64,000 nucleotides of DNA, taken from Tremella fuciformis. Lineage: Eukaryota; Basidiomycota; Tremellomycetes; Tremellales; Tremellaceae. Both the position numbers and the translations under genes were made by a program. Within the stretch, counting starts at the first letter, position 1; each line of letters starts with the position of its first letter. Shown here one piece after another: positions 39,629 to 49,814 of this stretch. Under the pieces are notes generated by a model. That model worked only from the letters and a program-made list of their open reading frames with translations. It made no database searches and had not been told where the DNA came from. The stretch covers positions 124,001 to 188,000 of the forward strand of contig CP136500.1 of NCBI GenBank assembly GCA_032768795.1. Reading direction: 5' to 3'.

Positions 39629-42600
39629 CTCAAAGGGGCACAAAACGGTACATCACACACGACATTGGATCACGGCAACATCGCTACAGTCAACGATACT
39701 TCCCGCTTCACCCAAGGATCACCTATGCCTTCCCATCACGCTCAAGTATGGGAAAACCAACTACGACACACTTGCTATGATTGATTCTGGCGCAACAGCC
39801 AGCTTCATCAACGCAAACTTCCTCAACACTACGGACATACCAAGGATACTCAAGGATGAGCCGTTAGAGGTCTCAGTCATTGATGGACGACCAATTTCTT
39901 CTGGCGCCATCACACACCACACCAAACCCATCACCTTGTGCCTTCCAGGTCATGAAGAGACGCTCTCTCTTGACATCACATCACTTGGCACATACCCCAT
40001 CATCCTCGGCCTACCATGGCTCTCTCAGCACAACCCAAGCATTGATTGGTCCCGTCAGACCATCAAGTTCTCCTCTTTGCCCTGCCTGGAGCAGTGCAGC
40101 AGATCAGACAAATCTGTAGAGGCAGATTCTGCTCCTCCGTCACCAAGGAACCCTCGAAACTCAAGGAACTCAAGGACCCCAAGGACACCAAGGAAAACGA
40201 GCTCAGGTAACCTGCCCAGCACCAATGCTGCAGGTACGCCATCACCCAAGGACACAAACAACGACACCCACGGAACAACAACCTCGACCCCAAGGATATC
40301 ACTCATCAGTGCCTCTGCCTTCCGGAAAGCTATGAAAACGGCAGAAATCTATGGCATCACCACTACAGCTCAAGTCTCAGGTCTCATCGACCCTCAACCT
40401 GCTCAGGAAGACGATGACGACACTATGGAACCCGACCTTCAGCAACTCAAGGAAATCATCCCCGCGGACTTCCACAACCATTTGGAAGTATTCAGAAAGT
40501 CCAACTCCGATAAGCTTCCAGAGCACAGTGCCTATGATCATGCCATAACACTTGAAGGCAATGCGCAGCCCAAGTTTGGTCCGATCTACAGCCTCTCTGA
40601 AGTAGAGCTCAAGGCCTTGGACGAGTACCTCAAGGAAAACCTCAAGAAAGGATTCATACGACCAAGTTCAAGCCCGGCTGGCTCTCCCATCCTCTTCGTC
40701 AAGAAGCCAGATGGATCCCTCCGACTATGCGTTGACTACCGACAGCTCAACAGCATCACCAGGAAAAATCGCTACCCACTTCCATTGATACAGGAATCTT
40801 TGGATAGGCTCAAAGGAGCTTCATGGTTCAGCAAGATCGACCTACGTGCCGCCTACAACCTTGTCCGCATTGCCAAAGGCGATGAATGGAAAACGGCATT
40901 CCGCACACGCTATGGACACTACGAATACCTTGTAATGCCTTTTGGGCTTACAAATGCGCCCGCGTCATTCCAAAATCTCATCAACGACGTCCTCAGAGAC
41001 TTCTTGGATGTCTTTGTCATCGTATACCTGGACGACATCCTTATCTTCAGCAAATCAAAGGACGACCACATTGACCACGTCAAGCAAGTCTTGCAACGAC
41101 TACAAGAGCATCATCTTTGGGCTAAGGCAGAAAAGTGCACCTTCTTCAAGCATGAGGTTGATTTCCTAGGCTACCTTGTCTCTGACAAAGGAGTCAGAAT
41201 GGACCCTCACAAAGTTGAAGCTGTCACAAACTGGCCACCGCCAAAATCAGTTCATGATGTTCAAGTCTTCCTTGGCTTTGCCAACTTCTACCGACGTTTC
41301 ATCAAGGCATATTCCAAGGTCACGGCACCCCTCACACAGCTCCTACGCAAAGGAGTCGACTTTGAATGGGGCAATACAGCACAAAACGCCTTCGACACAT
41401 TGAAAGCTGCTTTCACCAGCGCTCCCATCCTCCAGCACTTTCAACCAGGGAAACCCATCGTCATGGAGACAGACGCATCGGACTTTGCTATTGCAGGCGT
41501 CCTGTCACACACCTCAGAAAATTCCAAGGAGCTTCACCCCATTGCATATTACTCCCGGAAGCTTCAACCAGCGGAACTCAACTACGAAATCTACGACAAG
41601 GAAATGCTTGCCATAGTGGAAGCATTCAAACACTGGCGACCATACCTTGAAGGAGCAAAGGAAATTACAGTCTACACCGACCATAAGAACCTGGAATACT
41701 TCACGACATCAAAGGTGCTCAACAGACGACAAGCACGTTGGGCAGAACTCTTAGCAAACTTTGACTTCAAAATACACTACCGACCTGGAGAAAAGATGGG
41801 CAAACCCGACGCCCTGACCAGGAGGTCAGACCTTCAAGGGGGGAGTAGAGCTGCAGAAGCACCTCCACATACACTCCTCAAACCAGGACAATTCATCATT
41901 GGCGCCCTCACACCTACCGATACTTCCGACACCCCAGTGAAATCCGACTTGATGGCAAGAATAGAGCAACTTCAGCCTGAGGACCCTGTCCTTAAAGAGC
42001 TTTTGCCTTATCTGCATCATCCAGATCGACCTGTTCCCAGCACACTCCAAGGAAAAATCAAGGACTTCAGCCTCGACAACAACATCATCCGATACAACAA
42101 GAAGATCTACATCCCGGATAACTACGACCTCAAGATTGACCTGCTTCATCAGAGTCATAACGCACCTACCGCAGGACACTATGGTCAACTTAAGACCTAC
42201 CAGCTCCTCTCCCGACACTATTACTTCCCAGGAATACGACAATTCACCAACACCTATGTGGACGGTTGTCACACTTGCGCACGGAACAAGGTACCTCGAC
42301 ACAAACCCTATGGCCCATTACAACCACTCCCGATACCGACAAAACCCTGGCAATCAATATCTATGGATGCCATTGTCAAACTACCAACTTCCAATGGCTA
42401 CGACTGCATTATGGTCTTTGTTGATCGCTTCACAAAACAAGCCCACTTCATACCCTTCAAGGAAGAAGGCTTTGATGCGCCCAATCTGGCCACAATGTTC
42501 AGACAACACATTTGGCGACTACATGGACTTCCTAAGGACATTGTTTCCGACCGCGGCCCAATCTTCAACTCTCAATTCTGGCGAGCCTTTGTCAAAGGAC

Positions 42601-43535
42601 TAGGCATCACACCAAACTTCTCTACGGCCTTCCATCCCCAATCAGATGGACAGACAGAGAGAGTCAATCAAGTCTTGGAACACTACCTACGATCCTTCTG
42701 CGACTATGATCAAGCAAATTGGTCATCACTCTTGGACTTGGCAGAGTACAGCTACAACAACTCTGTTCACACATCGACAAAGTTCACACCCTTTGAAGCC
42801 AACTATGGCTATCACCCCAACGACACACTCTCGCCATTGCCATCCTCAGAAACCCAGATAGTCCCAGCAGTGGACTCACACCTTGGCACTCTGCGCTCCC
42901 TACACCAAACACTTGCCGACAACATCAAATCAGCACAGGAGCACTACACCAAATTCTACAACCGGAAAATCAAGGAAATCACCAACAAGGACAAGCCTCT
43001 GTTCAAAGTAGGCGATAAGGTCTTCCTCAATTGCAGGAACATACAGACCTTGAGACCATCTCTCAAACTTGATCAACGGATGCTAGGGCCCTTCAAAATC
43101 ATTGAAGCGACATCATCTCCTCTGGCATTCAAGCTCGACCTCCCACCGTCAATGGCAATACATCCAGTCTTTCACGTCAACCTCTTGGAGCCAATGCGCA
43201 AGGGTCATCCTCAGCAACCACAGGACCCTCCACCACGCATTGAAATCAATGGTCAAGAAGAATACATTGTCGACCGCATCCTGGATTCACGCATCAGCTC
43301 AGACAATGGTTATGACTACCTTGTCAGCTGGAAGGACTACTCCAGTGCCCACAACTCATGGGAACCCTGGGAGAATGTTCATCACACCACGGCCTACAAC
43401 AAATTCCATCGACAACACCTAAAGGATCCTCAACAACATTTCCCTCCAACCAGAGCGCACCGTCAAGCTCCAACTCAAACAAACACCAAAAGATCTGAAC
43501 GCAGATCACCAAGGCTCAGAGGACTTCGCCCTTAG
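39588..43535 (+). CDS. pol: Pol polyprotein of G1 (-1 frame; protease, RT, RNase H, integrase, chromodomain)
   Basis: Made as Gag-Pol by -1 frameshifting; no suitable ATG is needed. In order: retropepsin with DSG (Asp codon at 39783), reverse transcriptase with YLDD (41025-41036) and MPFGLTNAP, RNase H with ETDASDFAIAG (about 41470), HHCC integrase zinc module (HQSHNAPTAGHYG...CHTCARNK), integrase core with SMDAIVK, SDRGPIF and DGQTERVNQ, a GPF/Y-type tail (MLGPFKIIEA), then a chromodomain (EYIVDRILDSRI...YLVSWKDYSS, about 43260-43400). The chromodomain of chromoviruses is known to bind modified histone H3 and guide integration into heterochromatin. All catalytic residues are intact, in contrast with the surrounding G3. 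The purine tract AGAGGGGGAG lies just before the 3' LTR. Confidence 0.96.
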   Translation, partial: HAAPGLSVPPPLGLSKGHKTVHHTRHWITATSLQSTILPASPKDHLCLPITLKYGKTNYDTLAMIDSGATASFINANFLNTTDIPRILKDEPLEVSVIDGRPISSGAITHHTKPITLCLPGHEETLSLDITSLGTYPIILGLPWLSQHNPSIDWSRQTIKFSSLPCLEQCSRSDKSVEADSAPPSPRNPRNSRNSRTPRTPRKTSSGNLPSTNAAGTPSPKDTNNDTHGTTTSTPRISLISASAFRKAMKTAEIYGITTTAQVSGLIDPQPAQEDDDDTMEPDLQQLKEIIPADFHNHLEVFRKSNSDKLPEHSAYDHAITLEGNAQPKFGPIYSLSEVELKALDEYLKENLKKGFIRPSSSPAGSPILFVKKPDGSLRLCVDYRQLNSITRKNRYPLPLIQESLDRLKGASWFSKIDLRAAYNLVRIAKGDEWKTAFRTRYGHYEYLVMPFGLTNAPASFQNLINDVLRDFLDVFVIVYLDDILIFSKSKDDHIDHVKQVLQRLQEHHLWAKAEKCTFFKHEVDFLGYLVSDKGVRMDPHKVEAVTNWPPPKSVHDVQVFLGFANFYRRFIKAYSKVTAPLTQLLRKGVDFEWGNTAQNAFDTLKAAFTSAPILQHFQPGKPIVMETDASDFAIAGVLSHTSENSKELHPIAYYSRKLQPAELNYEIYDKEMLAIVEAFKHWRPYLEGAKEITVYTDHKNLEYFTTSKVLNRRQARWAELLANFDFKIHYRPGEKMGKPDALTRRSDLQGGSRAAEAPPHTLLKPGQFIIGALTPTDTSDTPVKSDLMARIEQLQPEDPVLKELLPYLHHPDRPVPSTLQGKIKDFSLDNNIIRYNKKIYIPDNYDLKIDLLHQSHNAPTAGHYGQLKTYQLLSRHYYFPGIRQFTNTYVDGCHTCARNKVPRHKPYGPLQPLPIPTKPWQSISMDAIVKLPTSNGYDCIMVFVDRFTKQAHFIPFKEEGFDAPNLATMFRQHIWRLHGLPKDIVSDRGPIFNSQFWRAFVKGLGITPNFSTAFHPQSDGQTERVNQVLEHYLRSFCDYDQANWSSLLDLAEYSYNNSVHTSTKFTPFEANYGYHPNDTLSPLPSSETQIVPAVDSHLGTLRSLHQTLADNIKSAQEHYTKFYNRKIKEITNKDKPLFKVGDKVFLNCRNIQTLRPSLKLDQRMLGPFKIIEATSSPLAFKLDLPPSMAIHPVFHVNLLEPMRKGHPQQPQDPPPRIEINGQEEYIVDRILDSRISSDNGYDYLVSWKDYSSAHNSWEPWENVHHTTAYNKFHRQHLKDPQQHFPPTRAHRQAPTQTNTKRSERRSPRLRGLRP

Positions 43536-43547
43536 AGGGGGAGCTCC

Positions 43548-44004
43548 TGTCATGACTCGTGATAAGGAAAAGGAGAAAACATGACTCATGGAATGATGTG
43601 TTATTTGGAGAACGTTTATCAGTTGATTAGTCAGCCTCCACCTTGCTTAGTCAGCCTCCACCTTTGAGGCATTTTTCCTATTGGCTAGCTTGTAGTTTCC
43701 CACGGTGGTCTAAGTGAGGCATTTATCTGATTGGTCAGTAAATCCCTCACGACACCTCTTTAATTAGTCCTACCTTTTAGATGTGAAGGGTATAAAAGGA
43801 GGCCTCATCTGGCCCTTCCCCCCTTCTTCTTCAGCAATGGATCTTGTGTCTTCTCTTCACACAAAGTCACTCAGTTGGTCTTAACCCAACACTTCAGTCA
43901 CCTCAGTACCTAAGGCAGTCATCAAGCTCTACGAGCCAGAGACTAAACCCCTTCAGTACCCAAGGCAGACCTCTCGCTACCGCAGACTACCCGCAGGCGT
44001 GACA
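43548..44004 (+). repeat. 3' LTR of G1
   Basis: 457 bp, identical by eye to 37709-38165. The AGAAG duplication follows. Confidence 0.97.
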
Positions 44005-44009
44005 AGAAG

Positions 44010-47000
44010 AGCCCGCCTTCCTTGCCGAAACCAGTTCCGAACCGGATGAGCTCCACGCCAGAGCCTCCGCCTTCTCCATTGTGGGCGAGCCGTCGCAGAA
44101 TTTGCCGAGTGTCGGCGAGCCTGAAGGTCAGCAAGACCTTGCTCCAGCCCTCCCTAGTGCCGCGACGGACTCGCCTACGCCGCCGAAGGTCGCCGCGCCC
44201 TTGCCCGCGTCGCGGTCCTCGTCCTCGCCCCCGCTTAAGCCCCCTTTCCAGGCCAAGATGGCCGCCCGACGGGCTTCCCTCGCCCTGTCTCGTTCAAAGT
44301 CGCTGAGGTCCGGCGACTCTTTGACGAGACGACCTAGAAGAGCCAAGCTAGCTAAGCTTTGCAAAGAAGTCGGGGAGCACATTGGACGGGTGTCCAAGCC
44401 CAATTCGATCATCCTCCCACCTGTCGTGAAATGGCCGAGCCCGGTCGAAGAGGAACCGATGCAACTGTACGCAGTATCCGACGCTCAAGCATCGTCGGAG
44501 AGGTTCGACGATTTTGACGAGCTTGCCACCCTGCCTTCGTTCACCTCGGCGTACGAGTTCACGCAGGAAGAGAAGGACCTTGTGATGAGCTGCGTCCCGC
44601 CGCAATATCACGAGTTCCTCGAGATCTTCCATCCTCGCCAAGGTACGGAGACCCTCGCTCCCCATCGCCCTTACGACATGCGCATCGATCTGCGACCGGA
44701 TCATGCGCTGCAAGTCGCCCCGTTGTATGAGGTGTCCCAGGAGCAAAAGTCGGCGATGCGAGCCATTATCGACCGAGAGCTTGCCGCAGGTCGGATAAGA
44801 GATAGCAACTCGCCGTACGGCTCGCCGACGTTCTGCGTAAAGAAGCAAGACCTTGTGAATTGGCGAATGGTCGTTGACTATCGCCATCTCAATGCAGCAA
44901 CGATCCCCGACGCCTACCCGGTACCGCTGATCTCTCAGGTCACGGCGAGCCTCACCGGATCTGAGTGGTTTAGCTCATTCGACCTAGTCTCGGCGTATCA
45001 GTTGTTGAGGATTGCCGAGGGTTTCGAGAAGTATACGGCCTTCCGAACTCCCTTCGGTATGTTTGAGTCATTGGTGGTGAGAGATGGCTTGCGGAACGCA
45101 CCCGCTGTCTTTCAACATTTCCTGAACGAGCTATTCGCCGATCTCGCCGAGTGGGTATGTGTCTACATCAATGACATCATCATCCACGCCAAGACACTCG
45201 ACGAGCTTCGCCGAGTCACAAGGATTGTCATGGAGAGGATCCGTGGCACCTCGCTCTTCTGCAAGGCCTCGAAATGCCACTTCGAGCAGCGCTCAGTCAA
45301 GTTCCTTGGGTTCATCGTCTCAGGCAAGGGCGTCGAGGCCGACGCGTCCTACGTGCAGGGCGTCGTCGACTATCCCCCTCCCCGCGATGTTCGCCAAGTT
45401 CGACGATTCCTTGGCATGGCTAGCTACTACCGGCGATTTGTACCAAACTTCGCCAAGGTAGCTGGGCCTCTGCACAGCCTCACCAGGAAGGATGTCAAGT
45501 TCACGTGGGGCAAAGGGCAGCAAACCGCCTTCGACGAGCTCAAGTCGAGGCTGCAGCGCTCGCCGATCCTCGCCTTCTTTGACCCAACTCGGGATGCGAT
45601 CCTGCAGACCGACGCATCCGCCTATGGATGGGGCTTCGTTGTCTCTCAAAAGGACGCCGAGGATAGCGAGCACCCCGTCGCTATCGAGTCAGGCGCATTC
45701 ACCGACGCCGAGTTGAACTACACTACCACGGAAAAGGAGTTCCTCGCCGTGGTTCACGCGTTTCGCCGAAGGCAACATCTCCTCGCTCAGGTTCATATGA
45801 CGGTGATCACTGATCACTTGAACCTCACCTACTGGATGGAGCCTCGGCAACTCAATCCGAGACAAGCCAGATGGGTTGAGATTCTCGCCGCGTTTGATTT
45901 CAAGATCGTCTACAGGCCCGGCAAGCTCGCCGAGCTCCCCGACGCTCTTTCCCGCAATCCTACTTACTCCCCGGGTTCGCTCGTCGAGCAACCTCAGAAC
46001 TTCCTCCAAGCCCTACCCTCACTCGACGAGTCCGCCGAGGTCTTGTTGAGCCTTGCCTACCTCCTTTGCGCCGTCCGAGTACGTGCGCCTGCCTTGCCCG
46101 AGGACACAACGCTCGCTGAGCGTCTCCTCAAGGACCCAGACATTCGGCCAATCCTAGGCCATCTCGGCCAAGGGTTCCAGACCCTTTCTAGCAGTCACCC
46201 AGAGCTGGAAGCTCTGCGGAAGAGGTTGGGCTTCGCCGAGCCCGCCGTTTTCGACTACTCTCGCCAAGGCTCGCTCCGCATCGACGGGCGACTTTACCTT
46301 TCGCCGGGCCCCGAGCGCCTCCATGCTCTCAGGACCCGCCATGAGTCACCCCTAGCCGGTCACCCAGGATCGGCAAAGACAGTGCAGCTCCTTCAGCGTG
46401 ATTACACCTGGCTTGGGGTTCGACGAGATGTCGGCGAGTACGTCAAAGGATGCGCCGTATGTCAGCGAATCAAGCCAGATCATCAACGAGCCAAGGGATA
46501 CCTTCTCCCGCTCGAGATTGCTGAACGACCCTGGAGTTCGATCTCGATGGACTTCATCGAGCCTCTTCCCCTGTCCAACGGCTATGACTCTATCCTTGTT
46601 GTCGTCGACCGCCTGACCAAGTGGTCGATCTTCATTCCGACGAGTACTCGCCTATCCTCGGCAGGCCTCGCCAACCTTGTTATCGACTCCGTCGTTTGCC
46701 AGCATGGCTTGCCGACGTCCATCGTATCCAACCGAGGCTCGAAGTTCACCAGCAAGCTGTGGGCTAAGCTCACCGAGGCCCTCGGCATCAAACTCTCACT
46801 CTCGACGGCCTTCCATCCAGAGACGGACGGTCAAACCGAGCGCGTCAACCAGGTCCTCGAGCAATACCTAAGGGCGTTCTGCAACGTTCAGCAGGACAAC
46901 TGGTCGACACTCCTTCAACAAGCCTCGTTCTCCTATAACAACTGGGATCACTCGGCCACCAAGGTCTCGCCGTTCTTCGCCAACTTCGGTTTCTCTCCTC

Positions 47001-47635
47001 GATGGGTCGACGATGTCGCCGACATCACCGAAGTAGGGGACGAACCAGGAAGACTCAGTGGCAAGAAGGTCGCCGTGCTGAAGGAAGTGCACGAGCTATG
47101 CAGAAGGAACATCGCCGAGGCAAACGAGAGGTATGCCAAAGGATTCAATAGGAGGAGAACGCAGCCGCCGGACTTCAAAATCGGAGACCTTGTTATGCTC
47201 TTGCTGAGAAACATCAAGACTCGCCGACCCTCGAAGAAACTCGACATATGTCACGGAGGACCCTATCAGATCGTTGGAACTGCAGGGCCCCAAGCCTTTC
47301 GGCTGGCCTTGCCAGACTCGCTGAACGTCCACAACACGTTCAACGTCAAGCTGATCAAGCCGTTCCACCCGCTGACGTTCGAAGGGCAGAGCTACGAACC
47401 GCCGCCGCCTGTCGAGTCTGACCCAGACCGCGGCGACTCTTACGAAGTCGCGGCAATCCTCGACGCGCGTCGTCGAGGTCGCCGAATCGAGTACCTTGTC
47501 GCCTGGGAAGGCTATGAACACACGGATGGATCAACGACTTGGGAGACTGCAGAGAACTTGGATGGATGTCAAGAACTTATGGACGAGTTTCACGAAAGGA
47601 ACCCTGAGAAGTCGAGGCTCGCCGAGAATCGTTGA
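44010..47635 (+). pseudogene. Gypsy pol of G3: reverse transcriptase, RNase H, integrase, chromodomain
   Basis: This continues the G3 frame. Reverse transcriptase begins near DLVNWRMVVDYRHLN; its catalytic box reads YIND (45164-45175), with Asn at residue 593 in place of the first Asp, and the usual PFGLTNAP reads RDGLRNAP. RNase H keeps QTDASAYGWG. The integrase zinc module (HESPLAGHPG...CAVCQ) is present. The integrase core has D1053, then Asn at 1113 (IVSNRGSKFTS) where Asp is expected, and E1149, with D35E spacing kept. A chromodomain (YEVAAILDARRRGRRIEYLV) ends the protein, placing the element among chromoviruses. The frame has no stops, yet three catalytic acids are gone. If translated, it should be catalytically inactive. 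Confidence 0.88.
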
Positions 47636-48929
47636 GTCTCGCCAAGGCCGAGAGCTGCATGAGCTACAACTAGGCTACATACAAGGACTACATCGAACCC
47701 GAAGGACCTGCCTCTGGGTTGGTGTCTGCCGGCAGACCAAAAGCCTCCGGGCCCAGCCCAGTCCTACGGCGAAGCTCGGCTATCAAGAACGAGCGTAGCC
47801 CGGGCTCGCTTGCCTCACGAATGTAGCCTACCAGAGCAAATATTGCCGGAAGCTCACTTGGCGCCACATCGCCAAGAGCGCCGCCCTCGGTAGCCCTTGC
47901 CGACCCTCGCTTGCGCTCGGCTTTGAAACTGCACGGCCCCGAAGTGCAGGTACGACATTTTACGAGGCCTGGCGACACCAAGCATGTAAAGCCATCCTTG
48001 TGACATCTCTCGCAGGGCTCCGCTGGCTGCTCGACATCGGGATAGCGGGACTAGCGAAGTCAGTCATACTCGCCGAGACTCGCCAAAATTACTCACCCGG
48101 ATGAATGACTCTCTACGAGTCTGGTTCCTTTTTCGACGAGGGGACGCCACTTCATCAAAGTCTGCTGATCAGCGAGGCTCGTCGAATCCGACGAGACAAG
48201 CTCACCATCCTCCTCCTCCCGGCGAGAGCGCCTCAAGCCCCGCAATTCGTCCCGGAGGGCCAGGACCTCCTCCCGCAGGTCAGCGACAATGGCCTTGTCG
48301 ACATCCACCTGCCCCGCCTCGTCGGCCTGCTCGTCGGCCTCCTCGTCGTCCTTGTCGTCCTCCTCGTCCTCCTCCTCCTCCTCCTCCTCCTCCTGGTCGG
48401 CCTCGCCGAGCCCCGCCGTCTCGCCCAACGCGGCAACGATCGCGGCGGTCGCGTCCGCGGCCGCCTCGACACCTGCCGAGTTGTTCGAGCCCGCTGCGGC
48501 CCGTGCTGCGGCCTCGCGAGCAACTGCATCGTCAGCCACCTCGACGAGCCTCGCCGAACTTCGTCGATAACACTCACTGTCATCTCGTGTTCGGACCATA
48601 ACCGGCGAACCTGGTTGTTGTTCGGCGAGTTGAGGTTGAAGTGAGGGTGTGAGAGAGAGAGAGTTGAGAATGATTCGAAGAATCATGGGGATCTTCGGCA
48701 AGTCACTCACTCTCTTATACACAGTTGTCAGCACTCCGTCGTCAAGGAAAGTTTTACACAGCGAGAATTTGGCCACCGTCTCCCTGACGACCGTCGTCAG
48801 GCCGCCCGACTCGCCGAGACTCTTCGAGCCTCGACAAGCTCGCCGTGCTCGCCTTCCTCCTCAGTCGTCATGTCGACAGTTCTGCATCCTAGGCAATCTC
48901 GCAGGGGCTCGATACAAGGTTGGGCAGAG
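47636..48929. other. Post-pol region of G3
   Basis: The 1.3 kb between the pol stop and the 3' LTR contains the antisense ORF at 48093-48776. No other protein-like frame is seen; the plus-strand serine-rich, leucine-rich and proline-rich frames here are shadows of its GAG/GAC repeats. Confidence 0.6.
48093..48776 (-). CDS. Antisense acidic coiled-coil ORF between G3 pol and 3' LTR
   Basis: The open frame is 227 codons; the likely start is the inner ATG at 48599 (MVRTRDDSE), giving 168 aa. The protein has an alanine-rich helix (VADDAVAREAAARAAAG), a run of Glu and Asp, then a leucine/arginine coiled coil (VADLREEVLALRDELRGLRR). The end of the frame coincides with a strong donor (GGTGAGTAA at about 48095), so a spliced continuation is possible. 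It has the same base style as G3. The coiled coil with a basic start resembles the N-terminus of some gag proteins, but this is weak. Antisense extra ORFs between pol and 3' LTR are known in plant gypsy elements. Function unknown. Confidence 0.5.
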   Translation of the reverse strand: MAKFSLCKTFLDDGVLTTVYKRVSDLPKIPMILRIILNSLSLTPSLQPQLAEQQPGSPVMVRTRDDSECYRRSSARLVEVADDAVAREAAARAAAGSNNSAGVEAAADATAAIVAALGETAGLGEADQEEEEEEEEDEEDDKDDEEADEQADEAGQVDVDKAIVADLREEVLALRDELRGLRRSRREEEDGELVSSDSTSLADQQTLMKWRPLVEKGTRLVESHSSG

Positions 48930-49658
48930 TGTCACGAATGACACCGAAGCAGCACCAAGACCAAGCACGACCGAGCACGACCGAGCCAAAGGAACGTGAG
49001 TCGAGCCCTCGTCCGGGCTCGCTGACACTCGCCGCGACTTGTCAAGATCGACCCACGTGAAATTACCGCATTCGTCGGACAAAAGGATGCATCTCTCGCA
49101 CAGCTAAGTCCCGTCGTCACCACAGCTCTCGTCAACAGCAAGGAACTCTTCGAGACTCGCCGTGCTTGCCATGCTCGCCGTCAGAGAACAATAGACCTCC
49201 TCGATGCTTACTCAGCGAGCTCGCCGGATGCGGCGAACTCGACTAAGGGAAACGAGAGAACAATGAGCTCGGCGTACATTGGCCAAAACCTTGTCGAGCT
49301 CGCAGAGACGAACTCGCGGAGTCGACGGACGGGCTGTAGGATACATAAGGCTCGCAGAGCCCTCGTAGAACTCCAGTACTCTCGCAATTGAGTTGCATGG
49401 GACTACTCCCTCACTTACTCTCTCTCGCTCCGTCCCGCCGACAGCTGCTACGGCCTAGCACTTGTTGGCCCGCCTTGCCTTGCCTCGCCTTGCCTAGCCA
49501 ACCTCGGCTACCCTCGTCGACACTCGTTGAGGCTCTACAAGCCCTCCGAGCCCTTGCCCTCGCCCTTCTCTCCTAGTTGCGCCCAGCCTTGCCGAAGTCG
49601 AAGAGTCTCGGTCACCCAGTGACGGGCCTTTGGACAGAGACAGAGAGGTATCGTGACA
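48930..49658 (+). repeat. 3' LTR of G3
   Basis: 729 bp with inverted ends TGTCACGA and TCGTGACA. A TATA-like GATACATAAG lies near 49350. It abuts the G2 LTR fragment directly, as if G3 had inserted into G2 at AAGGG (49659-49663). No second copy is in the window, so the boundaries rest on terminal symmetry and the junction. Confidence 0.65.
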
Positions 49659-49814
49659 AAGGGGTCGGTTGTGCTCGGGTGAACGGTGGTGGTGATCGAG
49701 TGAACATAGTTTGGTGATCGGTGTTGATTGGGTGAACGGTTGGTGATCGGTGTTACGACCTGCAGTGGCGAAGGCTGGCGGAGTTGCAGGTGGGCAGTGT
49801 GCAGGGTCGTAACA
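49659..49814 (+). repeat. G2 LTR fragment (3' 156 bp)
   Basis: Matches 36586-36741 with only a few differences and ends GTCGTAACA. The first 505 bp of this LTR copy are missing, replaced by G3. Confidence 0.88.

Larger units (their letters stand above)
37709..44004 (+). mobile_element. Chromodomain gypsy retrotransposon G1, complete and intact
   Basis: The complete 6296-bp element has 457-bp LTRs that look identical (37709-38165 and 43548-44004), and target duplication AGAAG (37704-37708 and 44005-44009) inside the G3 pol frame. It encodes Gag and, in the -1 frame, Pol with a C-terminal chromodomain. The primer site is self-complementary to the LTR, as in the Tf1/sushi/MAGGY-like lineage. 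Everything needed for autonomous transposition appears intact, so insertion is recent. Confidence 0.97.
37093..49658 (+). mobile_element. Gypsy-type (chromovirus) element G3, 5'-deleted, split by G1
   Basis: The remaining G3 sequence is about 37093-37708 and 44010-49658, interrupted by G1 with duplication AGAAG. It has a pol frame, a 1.3-kb region after pol with an antisense ORF, and a 729-bp 3' LTR (48930-49658; TGTCACGA...TCGTGACA). The 5' LTR and nearly all of gag are missing. Base use is distinctive (very frequent GCCGAG and CTCGCC) and is the same in pol, the post-pol region and the LTR. That is the main reason to assign the LTR and pol to one element. Confidence 0.65.

Noticed and set aside
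48101..48644. Plus-strand proline-, leucine- and serine-rich frames at 48101-48644
   Set aside because: They are shadows of the acidic repeats in the antisense ORF, which has the more protein-like composition.
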